Below are positions 1 through 10,695 of a stretch of 64,000 nt of DNA, piece after piece. Under the pieces are notes generated by a model. It saw only the letters and a list, made by a program, of their open reading frames with translations, ran no database searches and had not been told where the DNA came from. The stretch comes from JAFGOG01 sp034429215 (GTDB taxonomy: Bacteria; Chloroflexota; Anaerolineae; JAAYZQ01). Position numbers and translations under genes: made by a program. The stretch's first letter is position 1. The number at the start of each line of letters is the position of its first letter. The stretch is taken from contig DAOUGI010000029.1 in NCBI GenBank assembly GCA_034429215.1, forward strand, positions 37,301-101,300. The letters are read 5' to 3'.

Positions 1-94
1 TCTTGCGGACCATGCTCTCTTCGAACAGTTGGCTCATCGCATCCCGCAAGGTCATCATGTCTCGAAACGGTTCCCAACGCACCAAGTCAGCCAT
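1..94 (-). CDS. Hsp20 small heat-shock protein (N-terminus only)
   Basis: Only the first 31 codons are present; the gene runs leftward off the window. The visible N-terminus (MADLVRWEPFRDMM, then TLRDAMSQLFEES) is typical of bacterial Hsp20/alpha-crystallin holdases, which bind unfolding proteins without ATP. The alpha-crystallin domain itself is not in view. The ATG at 94 follows a GGAGG at 105-101 by six bases, which fixes the start. It lies just downstream of htrA on the same strand but has its own promoter with an 11-bp repeat array, so it can be switched on independently of the dnaK operon. Confidence 0.85.
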   Translation of the reverse strand, partial: MADLVRWEPFRDMMTLRDAMSQLFEESMVRK

Positions 95-137
95 TTTACA
101 CCTCCACAGTTGATTGGTTACCCCAGTTTCGAGTAAG

Positions 138-191
138 AGTGTACAACGGTTGTGTTAGAAGAACGCAAGAGGAACGTTAGAGAATTGTTAG
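138..191 (-). promoter_or_regulatory. hsp20 promoter with four-unit 11-bp direct-repeat operator
   Basis: Read leftward, four units follow each other without gaps: CTAACAATTCT, CTAACGTTCCT, CTTGCGTTCTT, CTAACACAACC. Their cores lie at plus-strand positions 187, 176, 165 and 154, exactly 11 bp apart. Four bases after the last unit is a -10-like TACACT (143-138). The array starts three bases after the htrA stop codon. The same geometry occurs before dnaK and lon. The regulator is unknown. Confidence 0.75.
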
Positions 192-193
192 AC

Positions 194-1414
194 CTACTCG
201 CGCGGTCGCTCGGTCAAGATGGCCGGCAGCGTCATCTCCTGCCCGTCGCGGATGAAGGTCACCTGGATCGTCTGCCCGATCTGGGTTCGCATATCGAGAA
301 AGAGGGTCAGCTCTTGGGTGCTGGCAATAGGCTCGCCGTCCAGGGCGGTGATGATGTCGCCGCCGACAGGCAGCAGACTGTTCCCGACTTGGACCTGGCG
401 CTGCCCGCCGCGCAGCCCGGCCTTGTCCGCAGGCGCACCGGCTATGATCTCGATCAGGAGAACGCCTTCGGTGACCGGGACGTCCATGCCTGCTTGCCGC
501 AGGACGTCGACCCACTCGGGCGTCACATCCAAGAGGCGCACTCCCAGCCACGGGTGGGCAAAATAGCCATTGGCGATCAATTCGGGGACCACACGCCGCA
601 CCGAGCTGACCGGCACGGCAAAGCCGATGCCGGCCGACGACTGGCTGGCACTTAGGATGGCGGTGTTGACGCCGATCACCCGACCCGACAGGTCGAGTAG
701 CGGCCCGCCCGAGTTGCCGGGGTTGATCGCGGCGTCGGTTTGGATGATTTCGCCGATGAAACGGTCATTGGGGCTCTCGATCACCCGGCCCAGGGCGCTG
801 ACTACGCCGGTGGTCAGTGTCCGTTCCAGGCCAAAGGGGTTGCCGATGGCCACCACAAACTGTCCGACGCGCAGGTTTTCGGAATCGCCCAGGGGGATGG
901 GGTGCAACTGGTCGGGCGGCAGATCTACCTTGATTACCGCCAGGTCGTTCGACGGATCGGAGCCGACCACTCGAGCGGTTACGACCGTCTCGTCGGGCAT
1001 AGTCACCGACAGTTCTCTGGCACCCTCGATGACGTGATAGTTGGTGACGATATGCCCTTCCAGGTCGTAGACAAAGCCTGAGCCGGACCCTTCCTCAGGT
1101 ATAGGCTGCATGAAAAAGTCGTAACCGACCTGCCTATTAATGATATTCACCACGCCGGGGCCGGCGCTGTCGTAGACCCCGATCACCCTGTTCTCAAAAT
1201 CGGAGGCGGCCGAGACCATTTCTCTCCCGGAGGTCTCTGCCGGGGGAACGGGCGCGGGTACCCTAGTCGCGAGCGGAGGGATTGTGGGCGTTGGAATGGG
1301 TGTGGGCGACGGCGCCTGGGTCATCGATCGAGATAGGGCGGTGGGAAGTGAACAGCCGAATAGGGCCAAGGCTATGATCAAAGCAACCAGCCAGAACTTG
1401 GTGCGGGTCAACAT
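194..1414 (-). CDS. HtrA/DegP-family serine protease, lipoprotein-anchored
   Basis: Extracytoplasmic quality-control protease of 406 residues. The N-terminus is a signal sequence ending in a lipobox-like LFGC (Cys21), followed by a Pro/Thr-rich linker (about 30-60), so the enzyme is probably tethered to the outer face of the membrane. The trypsin-like triad is visible: His127 (TNYHVIEG), Asp157 (SNDLAVIK) and Ser235 (NPGNSGGPLL). One PDZ domain follows (about 285-400). The ATG has a GGGAGG upstream. It is the last gene of the dnaK-grpE-dnaJ-htrA run, 24 bases after dnaJ. This places envelope proteolysis under the same transcript as cytoplasmic chaperones. Family is clear; the lipid anchor is an inference from the Cys motif. 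Confidence 0.93.
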   Translation of the reverse strand: MLTRTKFWLVALIIALALFGCSLPTALSRSMTQAPSPTPIPTPTIPPLATRVPAPVPPAETSGREMVSAASDFENRVIGVYDSAGPGVVNIINRQVGYDFFMQPIPEEGSGSGFVYDLEGHIVTNYHVIEGARELSVTMPDETVVTARVVGSDPSNDLAVIKVDLPPDQLHPIPLGDSENLRVGQFVVAIGNPFGLERTLTTGVVSALGRVIESPNDRFIGEIIQTDAAINPGNSGGPLLDLSGRVIGVNTAILSASQSSAGIGFAVPVSSVRRVVPELIANGYFAHPWLGVRLLDVTPEWVDVLRQAGMDVPVTEGVLLIEIIAGAPADKAGLRGGQRQVQVGNSLLPVGGDIITALDGEPIASTQELTLFLDMRTQIGQTIQVTFIRDGQEMTLPAILTERPRE

Positions 1415-1438
1415 GTTGTCCTCCCTAAATGGCTCGGG

Positions 1439-2449
1439 TTAGCCGGCCTTGCGCAGTTCCTCAACGAGCTGCCGCTGGCCGGGCGTCAACTTGGGCAGTT
1501 GGACCTCAACCTTGGCGTACAGGTCGCCGTGCTCGTTGGGCTGGCGCAGCTTGGGCATGCCTTTGCCGCGCAGCCGGAAGGTGCAGCCGTTCTGCGTATC
1601 GGCTGGAATGCGCAGCATGACACTGCCCTCCATGGTCGGCACCTGGATCTCACCGCCCAGGAGCATGGTATACAGGTCGACGTGGACGGTCGTGTGCAGG
1701 TCGTCGCCCTTGCGCTCAAAGCGTGGATCGGGCAGCACGGTCACCCGCAGGTACAGGTCGCCGGTGGCCGCCCCCGCTGTGCCGCTGCCGCCGCCGCCGC
1801 TCATCCGCACCCGGGTGCCGGTCTTGGCGCCGGCCGGAATCTTGATCTCCATGCGGCGAAGGTCCTTCCCTTCCTTTTGAGGGGAGAGGGGGGACTGGTC
1901 GGCCATCTGCAGCAGGCGGGTAGTGCCGTGGTAAGCTTCCTGAAGGGTGATCTCGACCGGATGCTCATAGTCCTGCCCGCGCTGGGGCCGGGCCTGGCGC
2001 CGAAACCCTCCTGAAGCACCACGGGCCCTCATGCCCGGCGCACCACCCGTTTCCATGCCGCCAAAGATCTGGCTGAAAAAGTCGGAAAAGGGATTGGCGC
2101 CGCCAAATAGCTGCTCCAGGTCTTCTGGCGTAGCGTACCGGACGTTGGCGCCCCCGCCCGGGGCCCCTCCTGCCGCCCAGCGGCTCCAGTCATAGTCCTG
2201 AGACTGACCGCCGCCACGCTGCCACTGCTGCCAGTCAGCGCCAAGCTGGTCGTATTTGCCCCGCTTGTCCGGGTCTGACAGGACTTCGTACGCCTCGTTG
2301 ATCTCTTTGAACCGCTCTTCGGCCTTGGGATCGTTTGGATTGGCGTCAGGGTGGCATTGCTTGGCCAGCCGGCGAAAGGCGGACTTGATCTCTTTATCGC
2401 TTGCGTTCTTTTTTACGCCAAGGATTTGGTAGTAATCCCTATATTCCAT
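1439..2449 (-). CDS. DnaJ-type co-chaperone without zinc fingers (CbpA class)
   Basis: Hsp40 partner of DnaK, 336 residues. The J domain occupies residues 1-70 with the HPD motif at 33-35 that stimulates DnaK ATPase activity. A Gly/Trp-rich linker (about 75-160) leads to two beta-sandwich substrate-binding domains (about 160-330). The four CxxCxGxG zinc motifs of class I DnaJ are absent, so it is a class II/CbpA-type protein although it occupies the dnaJ position after grpE. The start at 2449 has AGGAG upstream and lies 12 bases after grpE. An odd stretch in the first substrate domain, SPLSPQKEGK, looks like an in-frame insertion from a pyrimidine-rich dispersed repeat (1863-1895). Confidence 0.9.
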   Translation of the reverse strand: MEYRDYYQILGVKKNASDKEIKSAFRRLAKQCHPDANPNDPKAEERFKEINEAYEVLSDPDKRGKYDQLGADWQQWQRGGGQSQDYDWSRWAAGGAPGGGANVRYATPEDLEQLFGGANPFSDFFSQIFGGMETGGAPGMRARGASGGFRRQARPQRGQDYEHPVEITLQEAYHGTTRLLQMADQSPLSPQKEGKDLRRMEIKIPAGAKTGTRVRMSGGGGSGTAGAATGDLYLRVTVLPDPRFERKGDDLHTTVHVDLYTMLLGGEIQVPTMEGSVMLRIPADTQNGCTFRLRGKGMPKLRQPNEHGDLYAKVEVQLPKLTPGQRQLVEELRKAG

Positions 2450-2461
2450 CGGCTCTTGCTC

Positions 2462-3178
2462 CTAAACGGCTACGACTACCCTGGCCGGCCGGAGCAGCTG
2501 ATCCTGCTGCCGGTAGCCGGGCTCCAGCACATCGACGATCGTGTCGGGCTCAACGCCCACCCGGGCATGATCGACTGTGGCTACCGCTTCGTGCCAGTGA
2601 GGGTCGAACGGCCGGCCCTGTTCCCGGATCGGCTCGACGCCTTCGCGCTGCAACAGTTGCAACGCGGCCCGGTGGGTCAACTGGACGCCGTCGCGCAGCC
2701 CGCGCCCGTCGCCTGACGGGGCAGCCAACGCCCGCTCCAGGTCGTCGACCACAGGCAGAAAGCTGCGCAGCAGCCGCTGGCGCTCGGCGTCGATCTTGTC
2801 TTCGGCCATGCGCTGCTGTCGCTTGCGATAGTTGTCCATGTCTGCCTGCAAACGGAGCGCCCGGTCGCGCCAGTCCTGATCATTGGCCTGGGTGGCCTGG
2901 GCCTGTTCCCTGCCACCATCCACTCTGTTGCGCTCCGTGGGCCGGGGCCACACGGCATCTATTCGCTGCTCCGCTTCGACACTCTGCCTGGTTTGGGCAG
3001 GCGGTTCAGCCGGCCACTCCTGGGCATCTGGGTGCGAATTGCTCACCGCAGCCCGGGCCTCCATGACGACCGGCTCGGCCAGATCATGGAGATCCGGCTC
3101 TTGGCCGTCCCGGGATCGAATAACCGACTGCTCGGCCCTCGATCTGACCTTGACTGGTATGCGGATAGCCTTATCCAT
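2462..3178 (-). CDS. grpE: GrpE nucleotide-exchange factor
   Basis: Releases ADP from DnaK to complete the chaperone cycle. The 238-residue protein has an acidic/Gln-rich disordered N-terminus (1-95), a long coiled coil (about 98-150, containing LQADMDNYRKRQQR) and the beta-wing domain with the family signature near GRPFDPHWHEAV. The N-terminal tail is longer than in most GrpEs. The ATG follows a GGGAAGG. Gene order dnaK-grpE-dnaJ differs from the more common grpE-dnaK-dnaJ, and no hrcA is present. The 145-base gap from dnaK contains two hairpins. Confidence 0.92.
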   Translation of the reverse strand: MDKAIRIPVKVRSRAEQSVIRSRDGQEPDLHDLAEPVVMEARAAVSNSHPDAQEWPAEPPAQTRQSVEAEQRIDAVWPRPTERNRVDGGREQAQATQANDQDWRDRALRLQADMDNYRKRQQRMAEDKIDAERQRLLRSFLPVVDDLERALAAPSGDGRGLRDGVQLTHRAALQLLQREGVEPIREQGRPFDPHWHEAVATVDHARVGVEPDTIVDVLEPGYRQQDQLLRPARVVVAV

Positions 3179-3209
3179 TGTAATCCTTCCCGCTCAAAAG
3201 AGCAACATA

Positions 3210-3315
3210 GGCCGCTTGCGCGGAATCCCTCCCTTCCCAGGGAAGGCGCGGGCTCCCCGCAAGCGGCCATTTCCTCATGCCTTTAGAAACCGGGTTTTTC
3301 AAAAAACCGGTTTCT
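3210..3315 (-). other. Two hairpins between dnaK and grpE
   Basis: Immediately after the dnaK stop lies a stem of 15 bp with one mismatch (3285-3299 pairs with 3301-3315, arms beginning AGAAACCGG). Nearer grpE is an 11-bp stem, GGCCGCTTGCG (3210-3220) with its complement at 3258-3268, enclosing a smaller TTCCC/GGGAA pairing. Neither is followed by a T-run on the coding strand, so they look like mRNA processing or stability elements or partial attenuators. The first also belongs to a dispersed repeat family (second copy at 21791-21823). Confidence 0.6.
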
Positions 3316-3323
3316 CAGGATGG

Positions 3324-5261
<1,938 letters not shown>

Positions 5262-5312
5262 TGTTATCTATCCTCCACTTTTTCCCATAAACCTATGGTC
5301 GTAATTGAGACA

Positions 5313-5366
5313 AGGTTACTATTTCAACGTTAGAATGCAATTAGAAGTGTGTTAGCGTTTTGTTAG
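5313..5366 (-). promoter_or_regulatory. dnaK operon promoter with four-unit 11-bp direct-repeat operator
   Basis: Leftward units CTAACAAAACG, CTAACACACTT, CTAATTGCATT, CTAACGTTGAA lie head to tail; core positions are 5362, 5351, 5340 and 5329, exactly 11 bp apart. Four bases later is TAACCT (5318-5313), in the same place as the -10-like hexamers of hsp20 and lon. The dnaK ATG is about 50 bases further on. No CIRCE inverted repeat and no good -35 are seen, which suggests activation through the array or occlusion by a repressor. Confidence 0.75.
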
Positions 5367-5407
5367 ACATAGATGGGAGGCCAGTCGGCCTCCCATCTGT
5401 GTTTGCA

Positions 5408-7897
5408 TCAGTGCGCGTGGCCGTTGCCATCGACCCGCAGGGCCTCGGCCGGGTCATCGGGAATTATCTCTACGATTGGTCCGAGGAGAATGGGCGGCAG
5501 CAGGGCTTTTTCCAGCACCTGGTCGATGTGCTCGACCGGCACGAAGGTCAGCTCCCGGCGCACATCCTCGGGCAGGTCGTCCAGATCCATCTCGTTGCGC
5601 TTGGGCAGGATGATCACCTTGAGCCCGGCGCGGTGAGCGGCCAGTACCTTCATCTTGAGCCCGCCGATCGGCATCACCCGGCCCAGGAGGGTGACTTCTC
5701 CGGTCATCCCGACGTCAGATCGCACCGGCCGTCCAGTTAGCTGGCTGACGATGGCCGTAACCATTGTGACGCCGGCGCTCGGGCCGTCCTTGGGCACCGC
5801 CCCGGCCGGAACGTGGATGTGCATGTTGATCCGCTCGAACAGCTCGGGTTGCACGCCCAGCTCGTGAGCCTTGGCCTGGGCGTAGCTGTAGGCGATCTGC
5901 GCCGACTCTTTCATCACGTCGCCCAACTGGCCGGTGAGGGTCAACTGCCCTTTGCCACGACTCTGGCTGGCTTCGATGTAGAGCACGTCGCCGCCGACCG
6001 GGGTCCAGGCGAGGCCGGTGGCCACACCGGGGATCTCGAGCCGCTCGGTGGCATCAAAGAGGTGATGCGGCTTGCCCAGGAAAGTGCGCAGGTCGTCTGG
6101 CGTCACCCGTACCGCCTGAGCCTCACCTGAGGCGATCTGGACGACTGCCTTGCGACAGGCACGGCCGATCTCGCGCTCTAGATTGCGCACCCCGGCTTCT
6201 CGGGTATAGTCGCGGATGATCGCCCGCAGCGCGCTTTCCTCGAACAGGATCTCGCCTTCGCGGAGCCCATTGGCCCGTACCTGGCGCGGGATAAGGAACT
6301 GCTGGGCGATGTGGGTCTTTTCGTATTCGGTGTAGCCATCCAGTTGGAGGATCTCCATCCGGTCGCGCAGCGGCTCGGGGATCGGATCCAGTTGATTGGC
6401 GGTGGTGATAAAGATCACGTCGCTCAGGTCAAAATCCACGTCCAGGTAATGGTCGCGAAAAGCAGAGTTTTGCTGTGGGTCGAGCACTTCTAGCAGGGCA
6501 CTGGCCGGATCTCCCCGCCAGTCCATGCCGATCTTGTCCACCTCGTCCAGCATGAACACCGGATTGCGGGTGCCGGTGCGCTTGATGGCCTGGATGATGC
6601 GGCCGGGCATGGCCCCGACGTAGGTGCGGCGGTGGCCCCGGATCTCGGCTTCGTCGCGCATTCCGCCCAGACTCATGCGGGTGAACTCGCGGCCCAATGC
6701 CCGGGCAATCGACTTGCCAAGGGAAGTCTTGCCAACCCCCGGCGGTCCGACGAAGCATAGGATGGTGCCCATGGCCTCGCCCTGTTCGTCTTGCCCGCCG
6801 TCGCCCTGCTCCGCTGCCTGTCCACCGCGCTCATTGACCATTTTGCGGACGGCCAGGTATTCGACGATTCGATCCTTGACCTCCTGAAGGTCATAGTGGT
6901 CCTCATCGAGCACCTGACGGGCATGAGCGATCTCTAGATTATCGTCGCTCATCTTGTTCCACGGCAGATCGACCAGCCAATCGAGGTAGGTCTTGATGAC
7001 CGGATATTCGGCAGACTGGGGCGACATCTTTTCCATGCGGCTGAGCTCGCGCAAGGCCTGCTCGCGCGCCTCCTCTGGCAAGCCTGCTTCTTCGATCTTG
7101 CTCCTGTATTGCGGCGCCTCGGACTGGGTATCGTCGGACTCACCCAACTCACGGCGGATTGCCTCTAGCTGCTGCCGCAGCAGGTATTCGCGCTGCTGCT
7201 TGCCCATGACTTCCTGGGCATCTTCGGAGATCTTTTGTGTCAGCGATAGGACCTCTTTTTCGTGCGCCAGGTGGGCGATCAGTCGCCGCATCTTTTCGGC
7301 CATCGTTTCGTCTTCCAGCAAGGCCTGAAGCTCGCCAAGCGCCATGTGGCTGTTGGAGGCGATCATGTATACCAGTTGGCGGCGATCTCGAAGCTGCTCC
7401 AGAAATTGTCCCACCCCTGCCGGCAGGTTGGGCATGAGGGTGATGACGGCCTGGGCCGCCTGCACCAGGCTGCGCTGCAACGCCTCGGCTTCCAGCGACT
7501 CTTCGTCCTGGTCGGGCGCCAGCCGAATGCGAGCCTGAAGGTATGGATCCTCGACCGTCCAGGCCTCGACCTGGAACCGCTCCAATCCCTGGACGATTAC
7601 CTGCAGCTCGTCGTCTTCATTCCGAACGATCCGATGGATCAGGCCGATAGTGCCCGTCTCGTGTACTTGACCGGGCATTGGATCCTCAACTTGCTCTTTT
7701 ACCATCACCAAGCCTACCAACCGGTCCCCGTCGAACGCTTTTTCCACCAACCGGACTGAGCGCTCAGTTCCTACCAGGAGCGGCAGGACAGTGTGAGGCA
7801 GCGCCACTGTGTTTCGCAGGGGCAGGATCGGCAGCTCGGCAGGCAGCGAGGCCAGTATAGGCTGGCCGATTAACTGATCATGCATAGATTGTGCCAC
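5408..7897 (-). CDS. lon: ATP-dependent protease Lon (LonA)
   Basis: Cytoplasmic AAA+ serine protease of 829 residues. The N-terminal substrate-recognition domain covers about 20-215, followed by a helical region. The Walker A is GPPGVGKT (384-391), the Walker B is in VFMLDEVDKI (about 447-456), and the protease domain has the catalytic dyad Ser707 (DGPSAG) and Lys750 (GGLKMK). A Gly/Gln/Glu-rich stretch of about 20 residues (357-376) just before the Walker A is longer than usual. It is monocistronic, with its own promoter carrying the shared 11-bp repeat array. Confidence 0.97.
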   Translation of the reverse strand: MAQSMHDQLIGQPILASLPAELPILPLRNTVALPHTVLPLLVGTERSVRLVEKAFDGDRLVGLVMVKEQVEDPMPGQVHETGTIGLIHRIVRNEDDELQVIVQGLERFQVEAWTVEDPYLQARIRLAPDQDEESLEAEALQRSLVQAAQAVITLMPNLPAGVGQFLEQLRDRRQLVYMIASNSHMALGELQALLEDETMAEKMRRLIAHLAHEKEVLSLTQKISEDAQEVMGKQQREYLLRQQLEAIRRELGESDDTQSEAPQYRSKIEEAGLPEEAREQALRELSRMEKMSPQSAEYPVIKTYLDWLVDLPWNKMSDDNLEIAHARQVLDEDHYDLQEVKDRIVEYLAVRKMVNERGGQAAEQGDGGQDEQGEAMGTILCFVGPPGVGKTSLGKSIARALGREFTRMSLGGMRDEAEIRGHRRTYVGAMPGRIIQAIKRTGTRNPVFMLDEVDKIGMDWRGDPASALLEVLDPQQNSAFRDHYLDVDFDLSDVIFITTANQLDPIPEPLRDRMEILQLDGYTEYEKTHIAQQFLIPRQVRANGLREGEILFEESALRAIIRDYTREAGVRNLEREIGRACRKAVVQIASGEAQAVRVTPDDLRTFLGKPHHLFDATERLEIPGVATGLAWTPVGGDVLYIEASQSRGKGQLTLTGQLGDVMKESAQIAYSYAQAKAHELGVQPELFERINMHIHVPAGAVPKDGPSAGVTMVTAIVSQLTGRPVRSDVGMTGEVTLLGRVMPIGGLKMKVLAAHRAGLKVIILPKRNEMDLDDLPEDVRRELTFVPVEHIDQVLEKALLPPILLGPIVEIIPDDPAEALRVDGNGHAH

Positions 7898-7960
7898 TCT
7901 ATATTCTCCGTTTCCGCAGTTCCCTTGTAACCAATAACGATCACGAATTGCTCACAAGAG

Positions 7961-8014
7961 ATGATATATGGGAAGCGTAAGAATAGCATTAGCCGAGTAT
8001 AAGAATCATATAAG
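7961..8014 (-). promoter_or_regulatory. lon promoter with four-unit 11-bp direct-repeat operator
   Basis: Leftward units CTTATATGATT, CTTATACTCGG, CTAATGCTATT, CTTACGCTTCC have core positions 8010, 7999, 7988 and 7977, again exactly 11 bp apart. TATCAT (7966-7961), five of six matches to a -10 box, begins four bases after the last unit. The core is CTTA rather than CTAAC, so the lon site is a variant of the dnaK/hsp20 sites with identical spacing. Confidence 0.72.
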
Positions 8015-8149
8015 ATTTTTCCAGCTTGAGATTTGGCGACCTGTGGGAGATTTTCTATTGTTTGTCGATTTCTACCAGCAGCAAATCGTACAGCCGCGAG
8101 TCCCCTGACGGTGCTCTCCGTCGGCCCTGTGTGTCAGAATGACAGGATT

Positions 8150-8180
8150 CTGTGGGGTGGGCGCCTGACCCACCCCACAG
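8150..8180. repeat. Palindromic hairpin after the VIT/VWA gene
   Basis: Perfect 12-bp inverted repeat CTGTGGGGTGGG (8150-8161) and its complement (8169-8180) with a 7-base loop. It lies downstream of the VIT/VWA stop codon and may end its transcript, though there is no T-run. Its style (GTGGGGTGGGC) matches dispersed intergenic palindromes of such genomes. A small TGTCA/TGACA hairpin adjoins it at about 8132-8144. Confidence 0.6.
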
Positions 8181-8194
8181 GTCTGGTCTTGAGT

Positions 8195-10564
8195 CTACTG
8201 CGCAATGCGCGATTTGTCACGTTGGGTGCGGTAGATCACCACCACGGCAGCCCCACACAGGATCAGGACGGCCAACAGTCCGAACAGCAGTACTGTGCCG
8301 AGGACGGCCCAACGGACGACCGGGACGCTCGGGGCTGCGGCTGCTGAGCTGCGGCCGGGCAATGGAGAATCGGGCGAATCCGGCTGGTAGGAGGGTTGGC
8401 CGGCAGCAGGGAACTGGTAGCCGCTGTCGGTCACGGCGATGATCTGCCCTTGGTAGCTAAAGACGACATTGGAGCCGCTCTGTAGGAGGGACCGGGCGGC
8501 CGGGTCGCGGGCCAGGGTAAAGTATTCTTCGGAGCCAAACTCGACGGTGCGGTCGACGCTGATGTTGGCGGCGATCCACTCGGCGGTAACCGGGCCATCG
8601 ATCGTCCGGCCTTGAAGTAGCTCCAGGTCGACGTTCTGAGTGCCGACTTGGGCCAGGCTATGCCGGCCCCAGTTGACCACGTTAGCTCCGTTGGCCAGGT
8701 TGGCCTGATCGGCCTGCTGATAGGCCTGGTTCTGGACGCGGGCCTGGACGGTGATCTGCCCTGAAGAGTCGTTTAGCCCCGACCGGTTGTAAAGGTCCAT
8801 GTTGGCCGTCGAGGCGGCACCGGCAGCCTGGCCGTCGATGACGAAGGTGGTGTAGGGGGTGACCAGCCCATAGCTGAGGCCCAACTCGCGGATCTCAGCC
8901 ACTACGGCCTCGCTCTCGCCCTCAACGCGCACCCGGTCGAGCAGGGCGCCCACGCGGCGGGTGGCCCACAGCCGCGGTACAAAGTCGTGGCCGCCGGCCT
9001 GGGACAGGTCAAAGCGGTAGACGTACTCGCGCGCCTGGCTGCCGGCTCGGCCCCGGACTGTGGCCGTGACGATTTGCTCAGTGGTCTGGTAGCGGCCGGC
9101 CAAGAGCAGGCTGGAGCCCTGGAAGAGATCGGGGAGAGCCTGGGGGTAAAGGTCGATGGTTTCCAGTCCGTCAAATTCGACCTGAAGGTCGGTCAGCACC
9201 GGGTGGGCGATCTGAGCGTAAAAGCCGGTCAGGATGGCTTCCAGGTTTTCGCCGGGCTGGACGTAGGTAACGGTGCCGGCGTTGTCGGCGGCCAGGCGGT
9301 CGAGCAGGTGGGTGTTGACGTCGTAGCCCACGCCGAATACGTGCAAGCGGGCCGGCACTTGCCGGTCGTTGGCGGTGTCGGTCAGGTGGGCGATCTCGAC
9401 CTCGTCGGTGACGCCGGCGGTGGGCAGGCCGTCGGTCAGGAAGACGACGAGTTGCGGCGCGTCGCGGCGGTCGCCGCGGGCCAGGATGTCGAGCCCGGCC
9501 TGGAGGGCGGTGGCTATGTCGGTGTTGCCCCGGGCGGTCAGTGCAGCGGCGAATGTGCGGGCCTCGAGCAGGCTGCCGGACCCGACCGGCAATAGCGTTT
9601 CGGACAGAACCGATATCTGATCGTCAAAGCCGGCGATGGAAAAACGGTCATCTGCGGCGAGCTGCCCCAGGATAAAGTCCAGCGCTTTGTGCGCTTGATC
9701 GATCTTTTCGCCGCCCATGCTGCCCGAGCGGTCCAGGACAAAGACGAGATCCTTGGGCAGGCGGTCGTTCGGCTGTGTCTCTGCCTCGGGTGAGAAGAGG
9801 AAGAGGAAATGGTCCTGGCTGTTTCGCCGGCCGGTGAGGAGGCCTCCGCCGAAGCCGCCTTCCGTCGGGGCAAAGAAGAGGTCGAAATCTTCGCCCGGGT
9901 TCACACCCTGTGCCTGCCAGGTCACCCGCGCCCGGCCGGCTCCCAGCCGCTCAGTGGCGACCTGGTAGCTGGACGAGTAGACGTTCGCCAGCCCTGACGA
10001 TGAGCGCAGGTCGACTGTGAGAGAGATCTCCTCAATCGGCTGTGACGAGTAGCGCTCGGTGCTCAGGACGTAGCGGTAGTGGTACAGCCCGCCGGCCGGG
10101 ACCAGCACCTCTTCGTATTCCAACTGCATCCGGCGCGAACCGCCCGGCGGCAGGTTGAGGTCGAGGGCCAGGCTTTCCCAGTCGGCGTATTGCAGCAGCG
10201 TTGGATCGTGTCGTTGGGTGATGATCGGATAGAGGGCGGCGTTGGTCTGAGTTGCATCCTGGTGGGTCACCACTTGGCGCTGACCATCGACAGTGACCTG
10301 GAAGCCGGACAGGATGGCGCCCGGCGGTATGGGGAAGAGGTAGCGGCCCACGACCGGGTTGGAATGGGGGTTGTAGAATTCTTGGTCGACCCTGGTGACG
10401 GTGTGGCCGTCCTCGATCTGGACGGTCACATGGTGGTAGCGGACGGCCAGATAATCCGGACTCTGGGCCTCCGGCTGAGGCAGAAGCATCCCATCCGCCA
10501 GAGCGACGGCGCTGAGGTTGAGCCACAACAGGCTCACGATGATGATCGGAATTAGCTTGCGCAT
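8195..10564 (-). CDS. Secreted, membrane-anchored VIT and von Willebrand A domain protein
   Basis: 789 residues starting at the ATG at 10564, which has GGAG at the right distance; an in-frame ATG nine codons earlier lacks one. It begins with a signal peptide (RKLIPIIIVSLLWLNLSAVALA), followed by a VIT domain (about 30-170) and a VWA domain whose MIDAS motif DRSGS begins at about residue 278. After a beta-rich C-terminal region comes one transmembrane helix and a short basic tail (YRTQRDK), giving an extracellular protein anchored at its C-terminus. This architecture matches inter-alpha-trypsin-inhibitor heavy-chain-like bacterial proteins. The partner and role are unknown; metal-dependent adhesion or envelope assembly is plausible. 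Confidence 0.85.
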   Translation of the reverse strand: MRKLIPIIIVSLLWLNLSAVALADGMLLPQPEAQSPDYLAVRYHHVTVQIEDGHTVTRVDQEFYNPHSNPVVGRYLFPIPPGAILSGFQVTVDGQRQVVTHQDATQTNAALYPIITQRHDPTLLQYADWESLALDLNLPPGGSRRMQLEYEEVLVPAGGLYHYRYVLSTERYSSQPIEEISLTVDLRSSSGLANVYSSSYQVATERLGAGRARVTWQAQGVNPGEDFDLFFAPTEGGFGGGLLTGRRNSQDHFLFLFSPEAETQPNDRLPKDLVFVLDRSGSMGGEKIDQAHKALDFILGQLAADDRFSIAGFDDQISVLSETLLPVGSGSLLEARTFAAALTARGNTDIATALQAGLDILARGDRRDAPQLVVFLTDGLPTAGVTDEVEIAHLTDTANDRQVPARLHVFGVGYDVNTHLLDRLAADNAGTVTYVQPGENLEAILTGFYAQIAHPVLTDLQVEFDGLETIDLYPQALPDLFQGSSLLLAGRYQTTEQIVTATVRGRAGSQAREYVYRFDLSQAGGHDFVPRLWATRRVGALLDRVRVEGESEAVVAEIRELGLSYGLVTPYTTFVIDGQAAGAASTANMDLYNRSGLNDSSGQITVQARVQNQAYQQADQANLANGANVVNWGRHSLAQVGTQNVDLELLQGRTIDGPVTAEWIAANISVDRTVEFGSEEYFTLARDPAARSLLQSGSNVVFSYQGQIIAVTDSGYQFPAAGQPSYQPDSPDSPLPGRSSAAAAPSVPVVRWAVLGTVLLFGLLAVLILCGAAVVVIYRTQRDKSRIAQ

Positions 10565-10695
10565 GGCTGTGTCTCCTTTCGGTCGTTCCACTCTTCCGCA
10601 ACTGCGGCGGGAGAGTGTTTCTGCACTCTATTGTATGGGGCTTGTGCGGCAGTTATGTGACAGGGAAGAGACAGCCTAGAGGCTTGTATCGTGCA

